A stretch of 64,000 nt of DNA from Falsiroseomonas sp051860665 (GCF_051860665.1 NZ_JBHYDM010000018.1:1-64000); one strand, 5' to 3'; counted from the stretch's first letter, positions 1 through 8,194 are shown. A program made the numbers and translations. Notes: a model not told the origin generated them from the letters alone.

Positions 1-15
1 TGCTCTGATCCGACG

Positions 16-43
16 GGACGGGCGCCGGATGCGGCGCCCGTCC
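16..43. repeat. Perfect GC-rich hairpin
   Basis: GGACGGGCGCC at 16-26 pairs perfectly with GGCGCCCGTCC at 33-43 across a 6-base loop. No T-run follows on either side, so this is not a classical terminator by itself. It sits just before the stronger terminator at 55-95 and may help end transcription or stabilise an mRNA 3' end from the left. Confidence 0.45.
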
Positions 44-54
44 ATCACGACAGG

Positions 55-95
55 CGGCTTCGTCCTCCTCGCGGAGGTCGAAGCCGTTTTCGTTT
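55..95 (+). terminator. Rho-independent terminator
   Basis: CGGCTTCG (55-62) pairs with CGAAGCCG (79-86). An inner CCTCC/GGAGG arm continues the stem after one T-T mismatch, with a TCGC loop. The stem is followed at once by TTTTCGTTT, the U-tract expected for a plus-strand transcript coming from the left of the window. It also lies just past the stop of the minus-strand SDR gene, so it may act on both strands. Confidence 0.6.
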
Positions 96-109
96 GAGCG
101 TCGCGATCG

Positions 110-799
110 CTACAGCGAGCTGCCGCCGCAGATCAGCATCTGCTGGCCCGTGATCGCGCCCGCCTCCGGCCCCAGCAGGAAGGCGGTGAGGGCGGCGACC
201 TCCTCCGGCTGGATATAGCGCCCGATCGGCGGCAGCTTCGGTGCCACCGCGCTGCGCGCGGGGTCGCGCAGCATCGGCGTTTCTGTCGCCGCCGGGGCCA
301 CGACATTCGCGGTGATGCCGCGCGGTGCCAGCTCCATCGCCCAGGACCGCGCCATGCCGACCAGCGCCGCCTTGGTCGCGGCATATTGGCTGCGCCCGGC
401 CGCGCCGGCCGCGGTGCGGCTTCCGATCAGCACGATGCGGCCGCCATCCGGCAGGCGCGGCACCAGCAGATCCGCCAACCGTGCGGCTGCGTCCACATGC
501 AGGCGCCACAGCATGCGGCCGGCTTCCGCATCCAGCGCACCCACCACGCCGCCGCGCATCAATCCCGCCGCATGCACGAAGGCGGTCGGCTGCAGGCCGG
601 CGACGGCGCCGGGCAGGGCGCCCGTGTCGAGCAGATCCACGCCGCGATGCGAGAAGCGCGCTTCCCCGAGGCCCGGATCGCTGCGGCTGAGCCCGGTGAC
701 GCGCCAGCCCTCGCGCAGCAGTCGCTTGGCGATCGCGGCGCCGATCCCGGAGCTGGCGCCGGTGACGATCGCGTGGCCGGCGGCGGTCTCTGGCGTCAT
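110..799 (-). CDS. SDR family NAD(P)-dependent oxidoreductase
   Basis: Classical short-chain dehydrogenase of 229 residues, cytosolic. The Rossmann glycine motif TGASSGIG is at residues 13-20, the catalytic Ser at about 127 and the YxxxK pair at Tyr139/Lys143. The C-terminal GGSSL tail is typical of FabG-like SDRs. An upstream ATG would give 276 residues, but 799 is chosen because the protein then starts just before the first beta strand and a GGGAGGGA ribosome site sits 5-6 bases upstream. It is transcribed divergently from the IclR regulator at 922 and may share its control region. The substrate cannot be read from sequence; context suggests a sugar-acid or hydroxy-acid oxidation linked to the neighbouring operon. 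Confidence 0.85.
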   Translation of the reverse strand: MTPETAAGHAIVTGASSGIGAAIAKRLLREGWRVTGLSRSDPGLGEARFSHRGVDLLDTGALPGAVAGLQPTAFVHAAGLMRGGVVGALDAEAGRMLWRLHVDAAARLADLLVPRLPDGGRIVLIGSRTAAGAAGRSQYAATKAALVGMARSWAMELAPRGITANVVAPAATETPMLRDPARSAVAPKLPPIGRYIQPEEVAALTAFLLGPEAGAITGQQMLICGGSSL

Positions 800-833
800 G
801 CGACGTCCCTCCCTGATGGCGGTCGTGATGCGC

Positions 834-863
834 TTGACAGCGCGACCGCGCGACGGATAGCAA
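834..863 (+). promoter_or_regulatory. Candidate sigma-70 promoter for the IclR-led operon
   Basis: A perfect -35 hexamer TTGACA (834-839) is followed, after 17-18 bases, by ATAGCA/TAGCAA (857-863), a weak -10. The start codon at 922 lies about 60 bases downstream. It reads rightward into the IclR gene and overlaps the divergent SDR promoter region. The -10 is the uncertain part. Confidence 0.4.
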
Positions 864-883
864 GGTGCAAGAAATCGAACAAG

Positions 884-900
884 TGATCGCATTCCGATCA
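884..900. promoter_or_regulatory. Candidate IclR operator, TGATCG-N5-CGATCA
   Basis: A perfect inverted repeat, TGATCG (884-889) and CGATCA (895-900) with a 5-base spacer, lies between the divergent SDR and IclR genes, 22 bases before the IclR start codon. IclR-family proteins bind short palindromes like this, so autoregulation and control of the divergent SDR gene are plausible. Assignment to this regulator is inference. Confidence 0.45.
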
Positions 901-921
901 AATTGCGAGGGAGGCGCGGTG

Positions 922-1749
922 ATGGACGGACCACAGGCACGCGTCGAGAATCCGAAGAACCTCGTCCAGTCCGTCGCCAAGGCCTTTGCCGTCCTCAAGG
1001 CCTTCGGGCCTGACCGCCCCGAGCTCACCGTCGCCGAGGTTGCGGCGCAGACGGGCCACGACCGCGGAACCGCCTTCCGCCTCGTCCATACGCTGGTCGA
1101 CCTCGGCTATCTGCGTGCCGTGCCGGAGGGGAGGCGCTTCCGGCTGACGCTGAAATGCCTCGAGCTCGGCTATGCCGCCCTCTCGGCCGGTGACCTGCCC
1201 ACGCATGCGCGGCCGCTGCTGCGTGAACTGGTGCCCGGGATTGCCGATGCGGGCTCCCTCGGCGTGCTGGAGAAGGGGGAGGTCATCTACCTCGCGCGTG
1301 TCGAGGCGGGGCTGGAGCGGCACGGCGTGGTGCGGCGCCCGGGCACGCGCATCGGCGCCTATGCGACGGCGCTCGGCCAGGCGATCCTGGCCTGGCTGCC
1401 GCGGGAGGCGCAGGTCGCGCAGCTGGAAAGCGTGCCCCGCGTGAAGCTGTCCGATCGCACGCTGACCGAGCTCGATGCCCTGCTGGCGCGGCTCGATGAG
1501 GTGCGGGCGCGCGGCTATGCGGTGTCCGACGGTGAGAACGCCTATGGGCTTCGCACGGTCGCCGCGCCGGTGCTGGATGCGCGGGGCGCGCCGGCGGCGG
1601 GCGTCAGCCTGACCATCGGCAGCGACCGCCTGCCGCTGGCCGACTTCATCAGCCTGACCGCGCCGCATCTCCGCAAGCTGGCCGAGGAGCTGGGCAGCGG
1701 GCTGCGGCTGTCCTTCGGCACCATCGGGCCGGGCGGCGCCGCGCGATGA
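922..1749 (+). CDS. IclR family transcriptional regulator
   Basis: 275-residue regulator. The N-terminal winged helix-turn-helix (about residues 12-75) has the family layout: short helix, TVAEVAAQTG, then RGTAFRLVHTLVDLGYL as recognition helix. The C-terminal ligand-binding domain (about 90-265) carries the family RIGAYATALGQAILAW segment and VSDGENAYGLRTVAAPV. A GTG at 865 would extend the protein by 19 residues, but the ATG at 922 has a GAGGGAGG ribosome site and is preferred. Its stop overlaps the kinase start by 4 bases (ATGA), so it is the first gene of the operon 922-8131 and probably its local regulator, responding to a small organic acid. Relatives in the family are PcaR, PobR and KdgR. 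Confidence 0.88.
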   Translation: MDGPQARVENPKNLVQSVAKAFAVLKAFGPDRPELTVAEVAAQTGHDRGTAFRLVHTLVDLGYLRAVPEGRRFRLTLKCLELGYAALSAGDLPTHARPLLRELVPGIADAGSLGVLEKGEVIYLARVEAGLERHGVVRRPGTRIGAYATALGQAILAWLPREAQVAQLESVPRVKLSDRTLTELDALLARLDEVRARGYAVSDGENAYGLRTVAAPVLDARGAPAAGVSLTIGSDRLPLADFISLTAPHLRKLAEELGSGLRLSFGTIGPGGAAR

Positions 1750-2858
1750 CCCGGCCGATCCTGCGCCTGGTCGCGGACGACCTGACGGGCGCGCTGGATT
1801 CCGCGGCGGAGCTGACGGGCCTCTGTGGCCCGGTGCCTGTGCGCTGGTGCAGTGCCGGTGCGGCGACCGGCAGTCTCGCGATCGATACCGGCACGCGGGA
1901 GGCGTCGCGCGATGCCGCGGCCGCGGGGCTGCACGCGGCGGCGCCGGCCTGGCAGGGCGCGGATATCGCCTTCAAGAAGATCGACAGCCTGCTGCGCGGC
2001 CAGGTCGCGGCGGAGCTCGCCGCCTGTGTGGCGATGGGGGCCTGGCACCATGTGGTGCTCGCCCCGGCCTTTCCCGCGCAGGGCCGCGTCACGCGCGCGG
2101 GCCGTGTGCTGGTGCGGCAGGCGGATGGCCGCTTCGCCCCCCTCGCCCAGGACCTTGCGGAGATGCTTGCCGCGGAGGGGCTGCAGGCGCGGCGCGGCGA
2201 TCCCGCAGCACCGCTCGCACCGGGACTCTCGATCTTCGATGCGGAAACGCAGGGCGATCTCGCCGCCGTTGTCGCGCGCGGCCGCGTGGCATCGGGCCCG
2301 GTGCTGTGGTGCGGCAGCGGCGGCCTTGCCCGCGCGCTCGCCGGCACGACGACGTCCAAGGCCAGCAGCGCGCTGCATGGCCCGGTGCTGGGGCTTTTCG
2401 GTTCCGACCAGCCTGCGACGGCGCGGCAGATGGCCGCCTGTGGCGACTGCGCCATGGCCATCGCGGCCGGGGATGACGCGGCAGCCTCGCAGGTTGCCCG
2501 GATGATGGGGCTGGCCGGCGCTGCGATGGTACGCGTCGCGCTGCCCGATGGCCTCGGCCGCGCCGAAGCCGCGGGGCGCATCGCCGCGGCGATGGCGGGG
2601 CTGACGCGTCGTCTGCCGCCACCCGGCACCCTGATCGTGGCGGGCGGCGAAACGCTGCGTGCCGTCTGCGATGGGCTCGGCGCGCAGGGATTGGATGCGC
2701 TCGGCCTCGTGCAGCCCGGCGTGCCGCGCTCCCTGCTCCGCGGCGGTTCCTGGGACGGCGTCGCGGTCATCTCGAAATCCGGCGCCTTCGGTGGCGACAC
2801 GCTGTGGCGCGACCTGCTGGCCGAAAACCTCCCGAATGCCTGGAGCCTGTCTGCATGA
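1746..2858 (+). CDS. Four-carbon acid sugar kinase family (DUF1537) protein
   Basis: 370-residue kinase of the OtnK/DtnK/YgbK family, which phosphorylates D-threonate, D-erythronate or related acids at O4 using ATP. The N-terminal signature LVADDLTGALDSAAEL (residues 8-23) and the FKKIDSLLRG lysine motif (about 76-85) form the substrate domain. The C-terminal half has VAGGETLRAVCDGL and the nucleotide-binding SKSGAFGGDTLW. It starts with ATGA overlapping the IclR stop and ends with ATGA overlapping the PdxA2 start, so translation is coupled. Family knowledge: DUF1537 kinase plus PdxA2 is the D-threonate/D-erythronate 4-phosphate route to dihydroxyacetone phosphate. The exact substrate here is unproven. 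Confidence 0.85.
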   Translation: MTRPILRLVADDLTGALDSAAELTGLCGPVPVRWCSAGAATGSLAIDTGTREASRDAAAAGLHAAAPAWQGADIAFKKIDSLLRGQVAAELAACVAMGAWHHVVLAPAFPAQGRVTRAGRVLVRQADGRFAPLAQDLAEMLAAEGLQARRGDPAAPLAPGLSIFDAETQGDLAAVVARGRVASGPVLWCGSGGLARALAGTTTSKASSALHGPVLGLFGSDQPATARQMAACGDCAMAIAAGDDAAASQVARMMGLAGAAMVRVALPDGLGRAEAAGRIAAAMAGLTRRLPPPGTLIVAGGETLRAVCDGLGAQGLDALGLVQPGVPRSLLRGGSWDGVAVISKSGAFGGDTLWRDLLAENLPNAWSLSA

Positions 2859-3886
2859 CGCCGCTTCCCCTTGCCATCACCATGGGCGATCCGGCGGGCA
2901 TCGGCCCGGAGATCATCGTCAAGGCCTGCGCCGGGCTGCGGGACCGCATCGCCGCCGGCGCGCTGCGCCTGCTCGTCATCGGCAGCGGCGCCGCGCTGCT
3001 GCGCGCGCGCGATGCCTGGGCGCCGGGGCTGGACCTGCCGGAGGTTACGGCCGAGGGCCGTGACTGGCCGGCGCTTGCCTTCCTGCAGGCCGCGCCCGAA
3101 GGCGCGCCGATCCGGCCCGGCGTGCTGAGCGCCGATGGCGGCCGCTTCGCCTATCTGGCGATCGAGCATGGCGTGCGCCTCGCGCAGGCCGGCCGCGTCG
3201 GCGCCATCGTCACCGCGCCGCTGAACAAGGAAGCGCTGAACAAGGCTGGCTACCACTATGCCGGCCATACCGAGATGCTGGCGGAGCTGACGGGGGTGAA
3301 GGGCAGCGTGATGCTGCTGGCGCACGGCAATATGCGCGTCAGCCATGTCACCACCCATTGCGCGCTGGAGGATGTGCCGAAGCGCGTCACGCCCGCCCGC
3401 ATCCGCCTGGTGCTGGATCTGACGCAGCAGGCGTTGCGCGGCCTCGGCATCGCGGAGCCGCATATTGCCGTCGCCGCGCTGAACCCGCATGCGGGTGAGG
3501 GTGGGCTGTTCGGCCGGCAGGATATCGACGTGGTCGCGCCCACCATCGCACAGGCCGTGGCGGATGGCATGCGGGTCACCGGCCCCGTGCCCGGCGACAC
3601 GGTCTTCGTGAAGCTGCGCGCCGGACAGTTCGACGCGGTGGTCGCCATGTATCACGACCAGGGCCATATCCCCGTGAAGCTGCTGGGCTTCCACGTGGAT
3701 CCCGCCACGGGGAAGTGGGATGCGCTGTCCGGCGTGAACATCACGCTGGGCTTGCCGGTGATCCGCACCTCCGTCGACCACGGCACCGCCTTCGACATCG
3801 CCGGACAGGGCATCGCCAGCGAGCGCAGCCTGATCGAGGCCATCGAATATGCCGAGCTGCTCGCCGCGCATCGCGCCAAGGCCTGA
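2855..3886 (+). CDS. pdxA2: PdxA2-type 4-phospho-D-threonate/erythronate 3-dehydrogenase
   Basis: 343-residue member of the PdxA family. PdxA2 proteins oxidise 4-phospho-D-threonate or 4-phospho-D-erythronate at C3 with NAD; the 3-keto product decarboxylates to dihydroxyacetone phosphate and CO2. TMGDPAGIGPEI is at residues 9-20. The metal-ligand histidine regions are HYAGHTEML, MYHDQGHIPVKL and TSVDHGTAFDIAGQGIA. The start at 2855 overlaps the kinase stop. Placement after a DUF1537 kinase, and the absence of other vitamin B6 genes nearby, favours the catabolic PdxA2 role over pyridoxal biosynthesis. It is followed after 10 bases by the Fe-alcohol dehydrogenase. Confidence 0.86.
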   Translation: MTPLPLAITMGDPAGIGPEIIVKACAGLRDRIAAGALRLLVIGSGAALLRARDAWAPGLDLPEVTAEGRDWPALAFLQAAPEGAPIRPGVLSADGGRFAYLAIEHGVRLAQAGRVGAIVTAPLNKEALNKAGYHYAGHTEMLAELTGVKGSVMLLAHGNMRVSHVTTHCALEDVPKRVTPARIRLVLDLTQQALRGLGIAEPHIAVAALNPHAGEGGLFGRQDIDVVAPTIAQAVADGMRVTGPVPGDTVFVKLRAGQFDAVVAMYHDQGHIPVKLLGFHVDPATGKWDALSGVNITLGLPVIRTSVDHGTAFDIAGQGIASERSLIEAIEYAELLAAHRAKA

Positions 3887-3896
3887 GGAGGCCCCC

Positions 3897-5018
3897 ATGA
3901 CCGACCTGCTGCATCCCATCGACATCGACCGCCCGGCGCGCATCGCCTTCGGCCCTGGCCAGGTCGCCGCCCTCGGCACCTGGGCGGTGGAGCGGCGAAT
4001 CGCACGCAGTCTGGTGATCGCCGATGCCTTCAATGCTGCGCGCATCGACCTGCTCGGCCTGCCCGGCGAGGTCACCGTCTTCGGCGAGGTGAAGCCCGAG
4101 CCGGATATCCCCAATCTGGAGGCCGCGCTGGCCCTCGCCCTGCGCGTGGAGCCGCAGCTCGTGGTCGGGTTCGGCGGTGGCAGCGCCATGGACCTCGCGA
4201 AGCTTGTGGCCGTGCTGCCAGGCAGCGGCCAGGCGCTGCAGGATGTGGTGGGGCCGGAGAAGGTGGCGGGCCGGACCGTCGCGCTGGCGCAGGTTGCGAC
4301 CACCTCCGGCACCGGCAGCGAGGCGGGTTCGCGCGCGCTGGTCACCGATCCCGCGACGCAGAACAAGCTCGCCGTGCAGAGCCGGCACATGATCGCCGAT
4401 CTCGCCGTGGTGGATCCCGATCTGACGCTGACCGTGCCGCGCGCGGTGACGGCGGCGACCGGCGTGGATGCCTTGGCGCATTGCGCCGAGGCCTTCACCA
4501 GCCGCAAGGCGCATCCGCTGATCGACCTCTATGCGCTGGAGGGCATCCGCCTGGTCGGCCGCTTCCTGCCGCGCGCCGTGGCGGATGGCAGCGACCGGGA
4601 GGCGCGGGCGGGGCTGGCGCTGGCCTCGCTCTATGGCGGCTTCTGCCTGGGCCCGGTGAACACCACCGCGGGGCATGCGGTGGCCTATCCGCTGGGCACC
4701 CGGCACCATATCGCCCATGGCCTGGCCTGCGCCGTGATCTTCCCGCATACCCTGGCCTTCAATGCCGAAGCGGTGCCGGAGAAGACGGCGCTGATCCTGG
4801 AGGCGCTCGGCTGCGGCGGGGCCTCCGACGTGCTCGCCGCCAGCCATGGCTGGTGCGCCGCGCTGGGCATCGAGATGCGGCTTTCGCATCTCGGCGTGCC
4901 CGAGGGCGACCTGCCGCGGATGGCCGCGGAGGCGCATGCGATCCGTCGCCTGCTCGACAACAATCCGCGCGAGATGAGCCGCGAGCAGATCCTCGCGATC
5001 TATCGCGCCGCGCTGTGA
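3897..5018 (+). CDS. Iron-containing alcohol dehydrogenase
   Basis: 373-residue group III (iron-dependent) alcohol dehydrogenase. The nucleotide-binding motif GFGGGSAMDLAKL is followed by TTSGTGSEAGSRALVTD. The metal ligands are the Asp and His in TGVDALAHCAE, the His in TAGHAVAYPLG and the His in HHIAHGLA. The ATG at 3897 has a TGAGGAGG ribosome site partly formed from the PdxA2 stop. Relatives reduce or oxidise short hydroxy acids and aldehydes such as 4-hydroxybutyrate, lactaldehyde or maleylacetate. In this operon it probably oxidises or reduces a hydroxyl of the sugar acid or of a cleavage product. Substrate unknown. Confidence 0.85.
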   Translation: MTDLLHPIDIDRPARIAFGPGQVAALGTWAVERRIARSLVIADAFNAARIDLLGLPGEVTVFGEVKPEPDIPNLEAALALALRVEPQLVVGFGGGSAMDLAKLVAVLPGSGQALQDVVGPEKVAGRTVALAQVATTSGTGSEAGSRALVTDPATQNKLAVQSRHMIADLAVVDPDLTLTVPRAVTAATGVDALAHCAEAFTSRKAHPLIDLYALEGIRLVGRFLPRAVADGSDREARAGLALASLYGGFCLGPVNTTAGHAVAYPLGTRHHIAHGLACAVIFPHTLAFNAEAVPEKTALILEALGCGGASDVLAASHGWCAALGIEMRLSHLGVPEGDLPRMAAEAHAIRRLLDNNPREMSREQILAIYRAAL

Positions 5019-5029
5019 GGGGGGATCCC

Positions 5030-6211
5030 ATGCAAGATGCCGGCGTGATCGACCGCCCCGAGATCCTGGCCCCCGCCGCTGGCGATCCGGCGCGCATCGA
5101 GGCCTTCATCCCCACCCCCTGCGTGCAGAACCATGCGGCCTTCCTGCTGCCGCTGGCCGATGGCGCGATGGGCTGCGTCTGGTTCGGCGGCACGCAGGAA
5201 GGCGTGCCCGATATCTCCGTGCATTTCTCGCGCCTGGACGCCGGGGCGGATCGCTGGTCGCCGGCGGTGCGGCTTTCGGACGATCCGGCGCGGTCGGAGC
5301 AGAATCCGCTGCTCTTCGCCGCACCCGATGGAAAGCTGTGGCTGCTCTGGACGGCGCAGATCTCCGGCAACCAGGACACCGCCATCATCCGCCGTCGCAT
5401 TTCGGCCGATGGTGGGCGCAGCTGGGGGCCGATCGAGACGCTGTTCGGCGAGCAGCCTGGCTTCGGCACCTTCATCCGCAGCCCCATCGTGGTGCTGGAC
5501 AATGGCGACTGGCTCCTGCCGATCTGGCGCTGCACCAGGCCGCCGCAGGGCGCCTGGACCGGTGACCTCGATACCAGCTCGGTGATGATCTCCTCGGACG
5601 GCGGCGCGAGCTGGACGGAGCATGCGGTGCCCGGCAGCACGGGCTGCGTGCATATGAGCATCGTCGATCTGCGCGACGGTACGCTGGTGGCCTTCTATCG
5701 CAGCCGCTGGGCGGATTCGATTCATCTCAGCCGTTCCGCGGATGGTGGGCGCAGCTGGTCCGCGCCGCTGCCGACGGAACTGCCGAACAACAATTCCTCC
5801 ATCATGGCGACCCGGCTTTCGGATGGGCGGCTGGCGATGGTCTACAACCATTCCAGCGCGGCGGATGCGACCGGGCGGCGGGTCTCGCTCTATGACGATA
5901 TCGACGCGGAGGCGCTTCCGCCCGTCGCGCCGTCGACCGGACGCAGCGCCTTCTGGGGCGCGCCGCGGGCGCCGATGACCCTGGCGCTCTCGGCCGACCA
6001 TGGCCGCAGCTGGCCGGTCCGGCGCCATCTGGAAACCGGCGACGGCTATTGCATGACCAATAATTCGAAGGACCGGCTGAACCGGGAATTCTCCTATCCC
6101 GCCCTGGTGCAGACGCCGGATGGCATGCTGCACATCGCCTATACCTATTGGCGCCAGGCGATCAAATACGTCCGCGTCGCGCCCGACTGGGCGGCAGGAG
6201 GCGGCGCATGA
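5030..6211 (+). CDS. BNR-repeat (sialidase-like) protein without signal peptide
   Basis: 393-residue beta-propeller protein with four Asp-box motifs of the S-x-D-x-G-x-x-W type: SADGGRSWG, SSDGGASWT, SADGGRSWSA and SADHGRSWPV. Family knowledge: such repeats mark sialidases and other exo-acting glycoside or uronate enzymes. No signal peptide or membrane segment is visible at the start (MQDAGVIDRPEILAP), so a cytoplasmic role is likely, unlike secreted sialidases. ATG 5030 follows a G-rich ribosome site; a longer upstream reading frame is a shadow of the dehydrogenase. The stop overlaps the next start (ATGA), so it is tightly coupled to the DapA-family gene. It may hydrolyse or isomerise a sugar-acid conjugate; annotation as true sialidase should be avoided. 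Confidence 0.75.
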   Translation: MQDAGVIDRPEILAPAAGDPARIEAFIPTPCVQNHAAFLLPLADGAMGCVWFGGTQEGVPDISVHFSRLDAGADRWSPAVRLSDDPARSEQNPLLFAAPDGKLWLLWTAQISGNQDTAIIRRRISADGGRSWGPIETLFGEQPGFGTFIRSPIVVLDNGDWLLPIWRCTRPPQGAWTGDLDTSSVMISSDGGASWTEHAVPGSTGCVHMSIVDLRDGTLVAFYRSRWADSIHLSRSADGGRSWSAPLPTELPNNNSSIMATRLSDGRLAMVYNHSSAADATGRRVSLYDDIDAEALPPVAPSTGRSAFWGAPRAPMTLALSADHGRSWPVRRHLETGDGYCMTNNSKDRLNREFSYPALVQTPDGMLHIAYTYWRQAIKYVRVAPDWAAGGGA

Positions 6212-7098
6212 GCGCGCTGCATCCGCGCGGCGTCTTCAGCGCCGCGCTGACCCCCATCACGGAAGCTTTCGCCCCAGACCATGCGCTGTTCGTCGCGCAT
6301 TGCCGGCGGCTGCTGGCGGAAGGCTGCGACGGGATCGCACTGCTCGGCACGACGGGGGAGGCGAATTCCTTCTCCTCCGACGAGCGCCGCGCGCTGCTGG
6401 AGGCGGTGGTCGCCGCCGGCATCGCGCCGGCGCGGCTGCTGCCGGGTACGGGCGTGGCCGCGGTGACGGAGACGGTGGCGCTGACTCGCCACGCGCTGTC
6501 GCTCAGCGTCACCACCGTGGTGATGCTGCCGCCCTTCTACTACAAGGCCCCGACCGAGGACGGCCTCTTTGCCGCCTATGCCGAGGTGGTCGAGCGCATT
6601 GCCGATCCGCGCCTGCGCATCGTGCTGTATCACATCCCCCAGATGTCGGCGGTGCCGATCCCCTTCCCGGTCATCGCGCGGCTGCGCACCGCCTATCCGG
6701 GCGTCTTCACCGGCATCAAGGATTCCGCCGGCGACCTTTCGCATATGGAGGCGCTGGTGGAGGCCTTTCCGGGTCTCGCCGTACTGGCGGGCGCGGATCC
6801 CCTGATGCTGCCGCTGCTGCGCAAGGGCGGGGCCGGCTGCATCACCGCGACCTCCAACCTCGTCGCGGTGGACCTCGCCTTCGTCTTCCGCCACTTCGCC
6901 GATGCCGGCCGCGCGGCGGAGGTGGAGGCGGCGCAGGCGCGCATCGTCGCCATGCGCAACCGCGCCTCCCGCTTCGCGCAGATGGCCTCGCTGAAGGCGC
7001 TGCTGATGCAGCGCACCGGGGAGGCAGGCTGGCAGAGGCTTCGCCCGCCCCTGCTGCCGCTTTCCAGCGCGGAGCAAAGCGCGCTGCTGGAGTCCTGA
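6208..7098 (+). CDS. Dihydrodipicolinate synthase/N-acetylneuraminate lyase family protein
   Basis: 296-residue class I aldolase or dehydratase of the DapA/NAL superfamily. The carboxylate-binding GTTGE loop is at 47-51, the catalytic Tyr at 141 (YHIPQ) and the Schiff-base Lys at 171 (GIKDSAGD). These enzymes act on 2-keto acids: DapA, N-acetylneuraminate lyase, 2-keto-3-deoxy-gluconate aldolase and 4-hydroxy-2-oxoglutarate aldolase are all members. Context (sugar-acid kinase, PdxA2, Fe-ADH, BNR protein) argues for a catabolic retro-aldol or dehydration step rather than lysine biosynthesis. The start at 6208 overlaps the BNR stop codon. A nonulosonic acid substrate is possible given the sialidase-like neighbour but is only a guess. 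Confidence 0.85.
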   Translation: MSALHPRGVFSAALTPITEAFAPDHALFVAHCRRLLAEGCDGIALLGTTGEANSFSSDERRALLEAVVAAGIAPARLLPGTGVAAVTETVALTRHALSLSVTTVVMLPPFYYKAPTEDGLFAAYAEVVERIADPRLRIVLYHIPQMSAVPIPFPVIARLRTAYPGVFTGIKDSAGDLSHMEALVEAFPGLAVLAGADPLMLPLLRKGGAGCITATSNLVAVDLAFVFRHFADAGRAAEVEAAQARIVAMRNRASRFAQMASLKALLMQRTGEAGWQRLRPPLLPLSSAEQSALLES

Positions 7099-7150
7099 CC
7101 GCATCACCGGGCGGCGCAACGACGCGCGCCCTTTCTGGAGGAAGCAAACC

Positions 7151-8131
7151 ATGCAGAGACGTCACCTTCTGGCCAGCGCCGCGGCAGGCGGCATCGGCCT
7201 GCTGGCCGCCCCCGCCCTGCGCGCGCAGGAAGCCTGGCCGCGCGGCCGGCCGATCCGCGTGATCTGTCCCTGGCCGCCGGGGGCCGCGAATGACGCGCTG
7301 GCGCGGCTGACGGCGCAGCGCCTGCAGGAGAAGCTCGGCGCCACGGCCGTGGTCGAGAACCGCACCGGCGGCGCCGGCCTGGTCGGCACCAATGCCGTGC
7401 TGCAGGCGGCGCCGGATGGCTTCACCCTGCTGGCCTCCGCCTTCAACACCGCGGTCATGCCGCTGGTGCTGAAGGGCGCGACCTTCGACCCGGAGCGGGA
7501 CCTGGAGGTGATGGCCCGCACCGCGCAGGCGCCGCTGGTCATGGTGATGACCGGGCAGCGGCCGCAGCGTACGCTGGCGGAGGTGATCGCGGCGGCCAGG
7601 GACCGCCCGCGGGACTGGAACTTCGCCGTCTCCTCGCTCGGCTCGGCCGGGCATCTCGCGACGATTGAATTCCTGCGGCGCACCGGCCTCGATATCAACC
7701 TGGTGACCTATCGTGGCACGCAGCCCGCGCTGAGCGACCTGATGGGCGGCAATGTCCAGCTGCTGATCGACCCCAGCTTCGCGCTGCTGCCGGCGACCGG
7801 CGACGGCCGCGTGCGCGCGCTGGGCATCGCGACGGCGGAGCGGTCGACGCTGGCGCCCAGCGTGCCGACCATGGCGGAGGCCGGCCTGCCCGGCTACCAG
7901 TTCCAGTCCTGGTACGGCGTCTGGGCGCCGAAGGGCACGCCGGCCGAGATCTGCCAGCAGGTGAATGCGCTGATGCAGGAGACGATGCGTGAGCCCGCCA
8001 TCGTCGATCGGCTGAAGAACCAGGTGCTGGAGCCGGTGACGGAGAGCATCGAGCAGACGCGGCGCTTCATCGGCGCGGAAATCTCCCGTGCCACCGAGTT
8101 GCTGCGCAGCGTCAACTATCAGCCGGAGTGA
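7151..8131 (+). CDS. Tripartite tricarboxylate transporter substrate-binding (Bug/TctC) protein
   Basis: 326-residue periplasmic binding protein. A signal peptide (residues 1-25, MQRRHLLASAAAGG then AAPALRAQ) precedes the Bug fold, with the family start WPRGRPIRVICPWPPGAANDALAR and the ligand loop VENRTGGAGLVGTNAV. A GGAGGAA ribosome site lies 10 bases before the ATG. Bug proteins capture carboxylates and hand them to TctA/TctB membrane partners, which are not in this window. It closes the sugar-acid operon and is the likely capture component for that substrate, followed directly by a hairpin terminator. Confidence 0.9.
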   Translation: MQRRHLLASAAAGGIGLLAAPALRAQEAWPRGRPIRVICPWPPGAANDALARLTAQRLQEKLGATAVVENRTGGAGLVGTNAVLQAAPDGFTLLASAFNTAVMPLVLKGATFDPERDLEVMARTAQAPLVMVMTGQRPQRTLAEVIAAARDRPRDWNFAVSSLGSAGHLATIEFLRRTGLDINLVTYRGTQPALSDLMGGNVQLLIDPSFALLPATGDGRVRALGIATAERSTLAPSVPTMAEAGLPGYQFQSWYGVWAPKGTPAEICQQVNALMQETMREPAIVDRLKNQVLEPVTESIEQTRRFIGAEISRATELLRSVNYQPE

Positions 8132-8138
8132 GCGCGTG

Positions 8139-8175
8139 GCTGTTTCACCGTGGGCGAGGGCGGTGAAACAGCTTT
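8139..8175 (+). terminator. Strong hairpin terminator between convergent genes
   Basis: GCTGTTTCACCG (8139-8150) and CGGTGAAACAGC (8161-8172) form a perfect 12-bp stem with a 10-base loop, followed by TTT. It starts 8 bases after the Bug stop codon and ends the operon beginning at 922. The convergent sulfotransferase gene ends at 8195, so the hairpin may serve both strands; the T-run is only on the plus side. Confidence 0.75.
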
Positions 8176-8194
8176 CCCGTCATCAGAGCCGGCC

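Noticed and set aside
1649..4507. 952-residue open frame on the minus strand
   Set aside because: It is antisense to the IclR, kinase, PdxA2 and Fe-ADH genes. It is Arg/Ala/Ser-rich with no family motif, a normal artefact of third-position GC in this genome.
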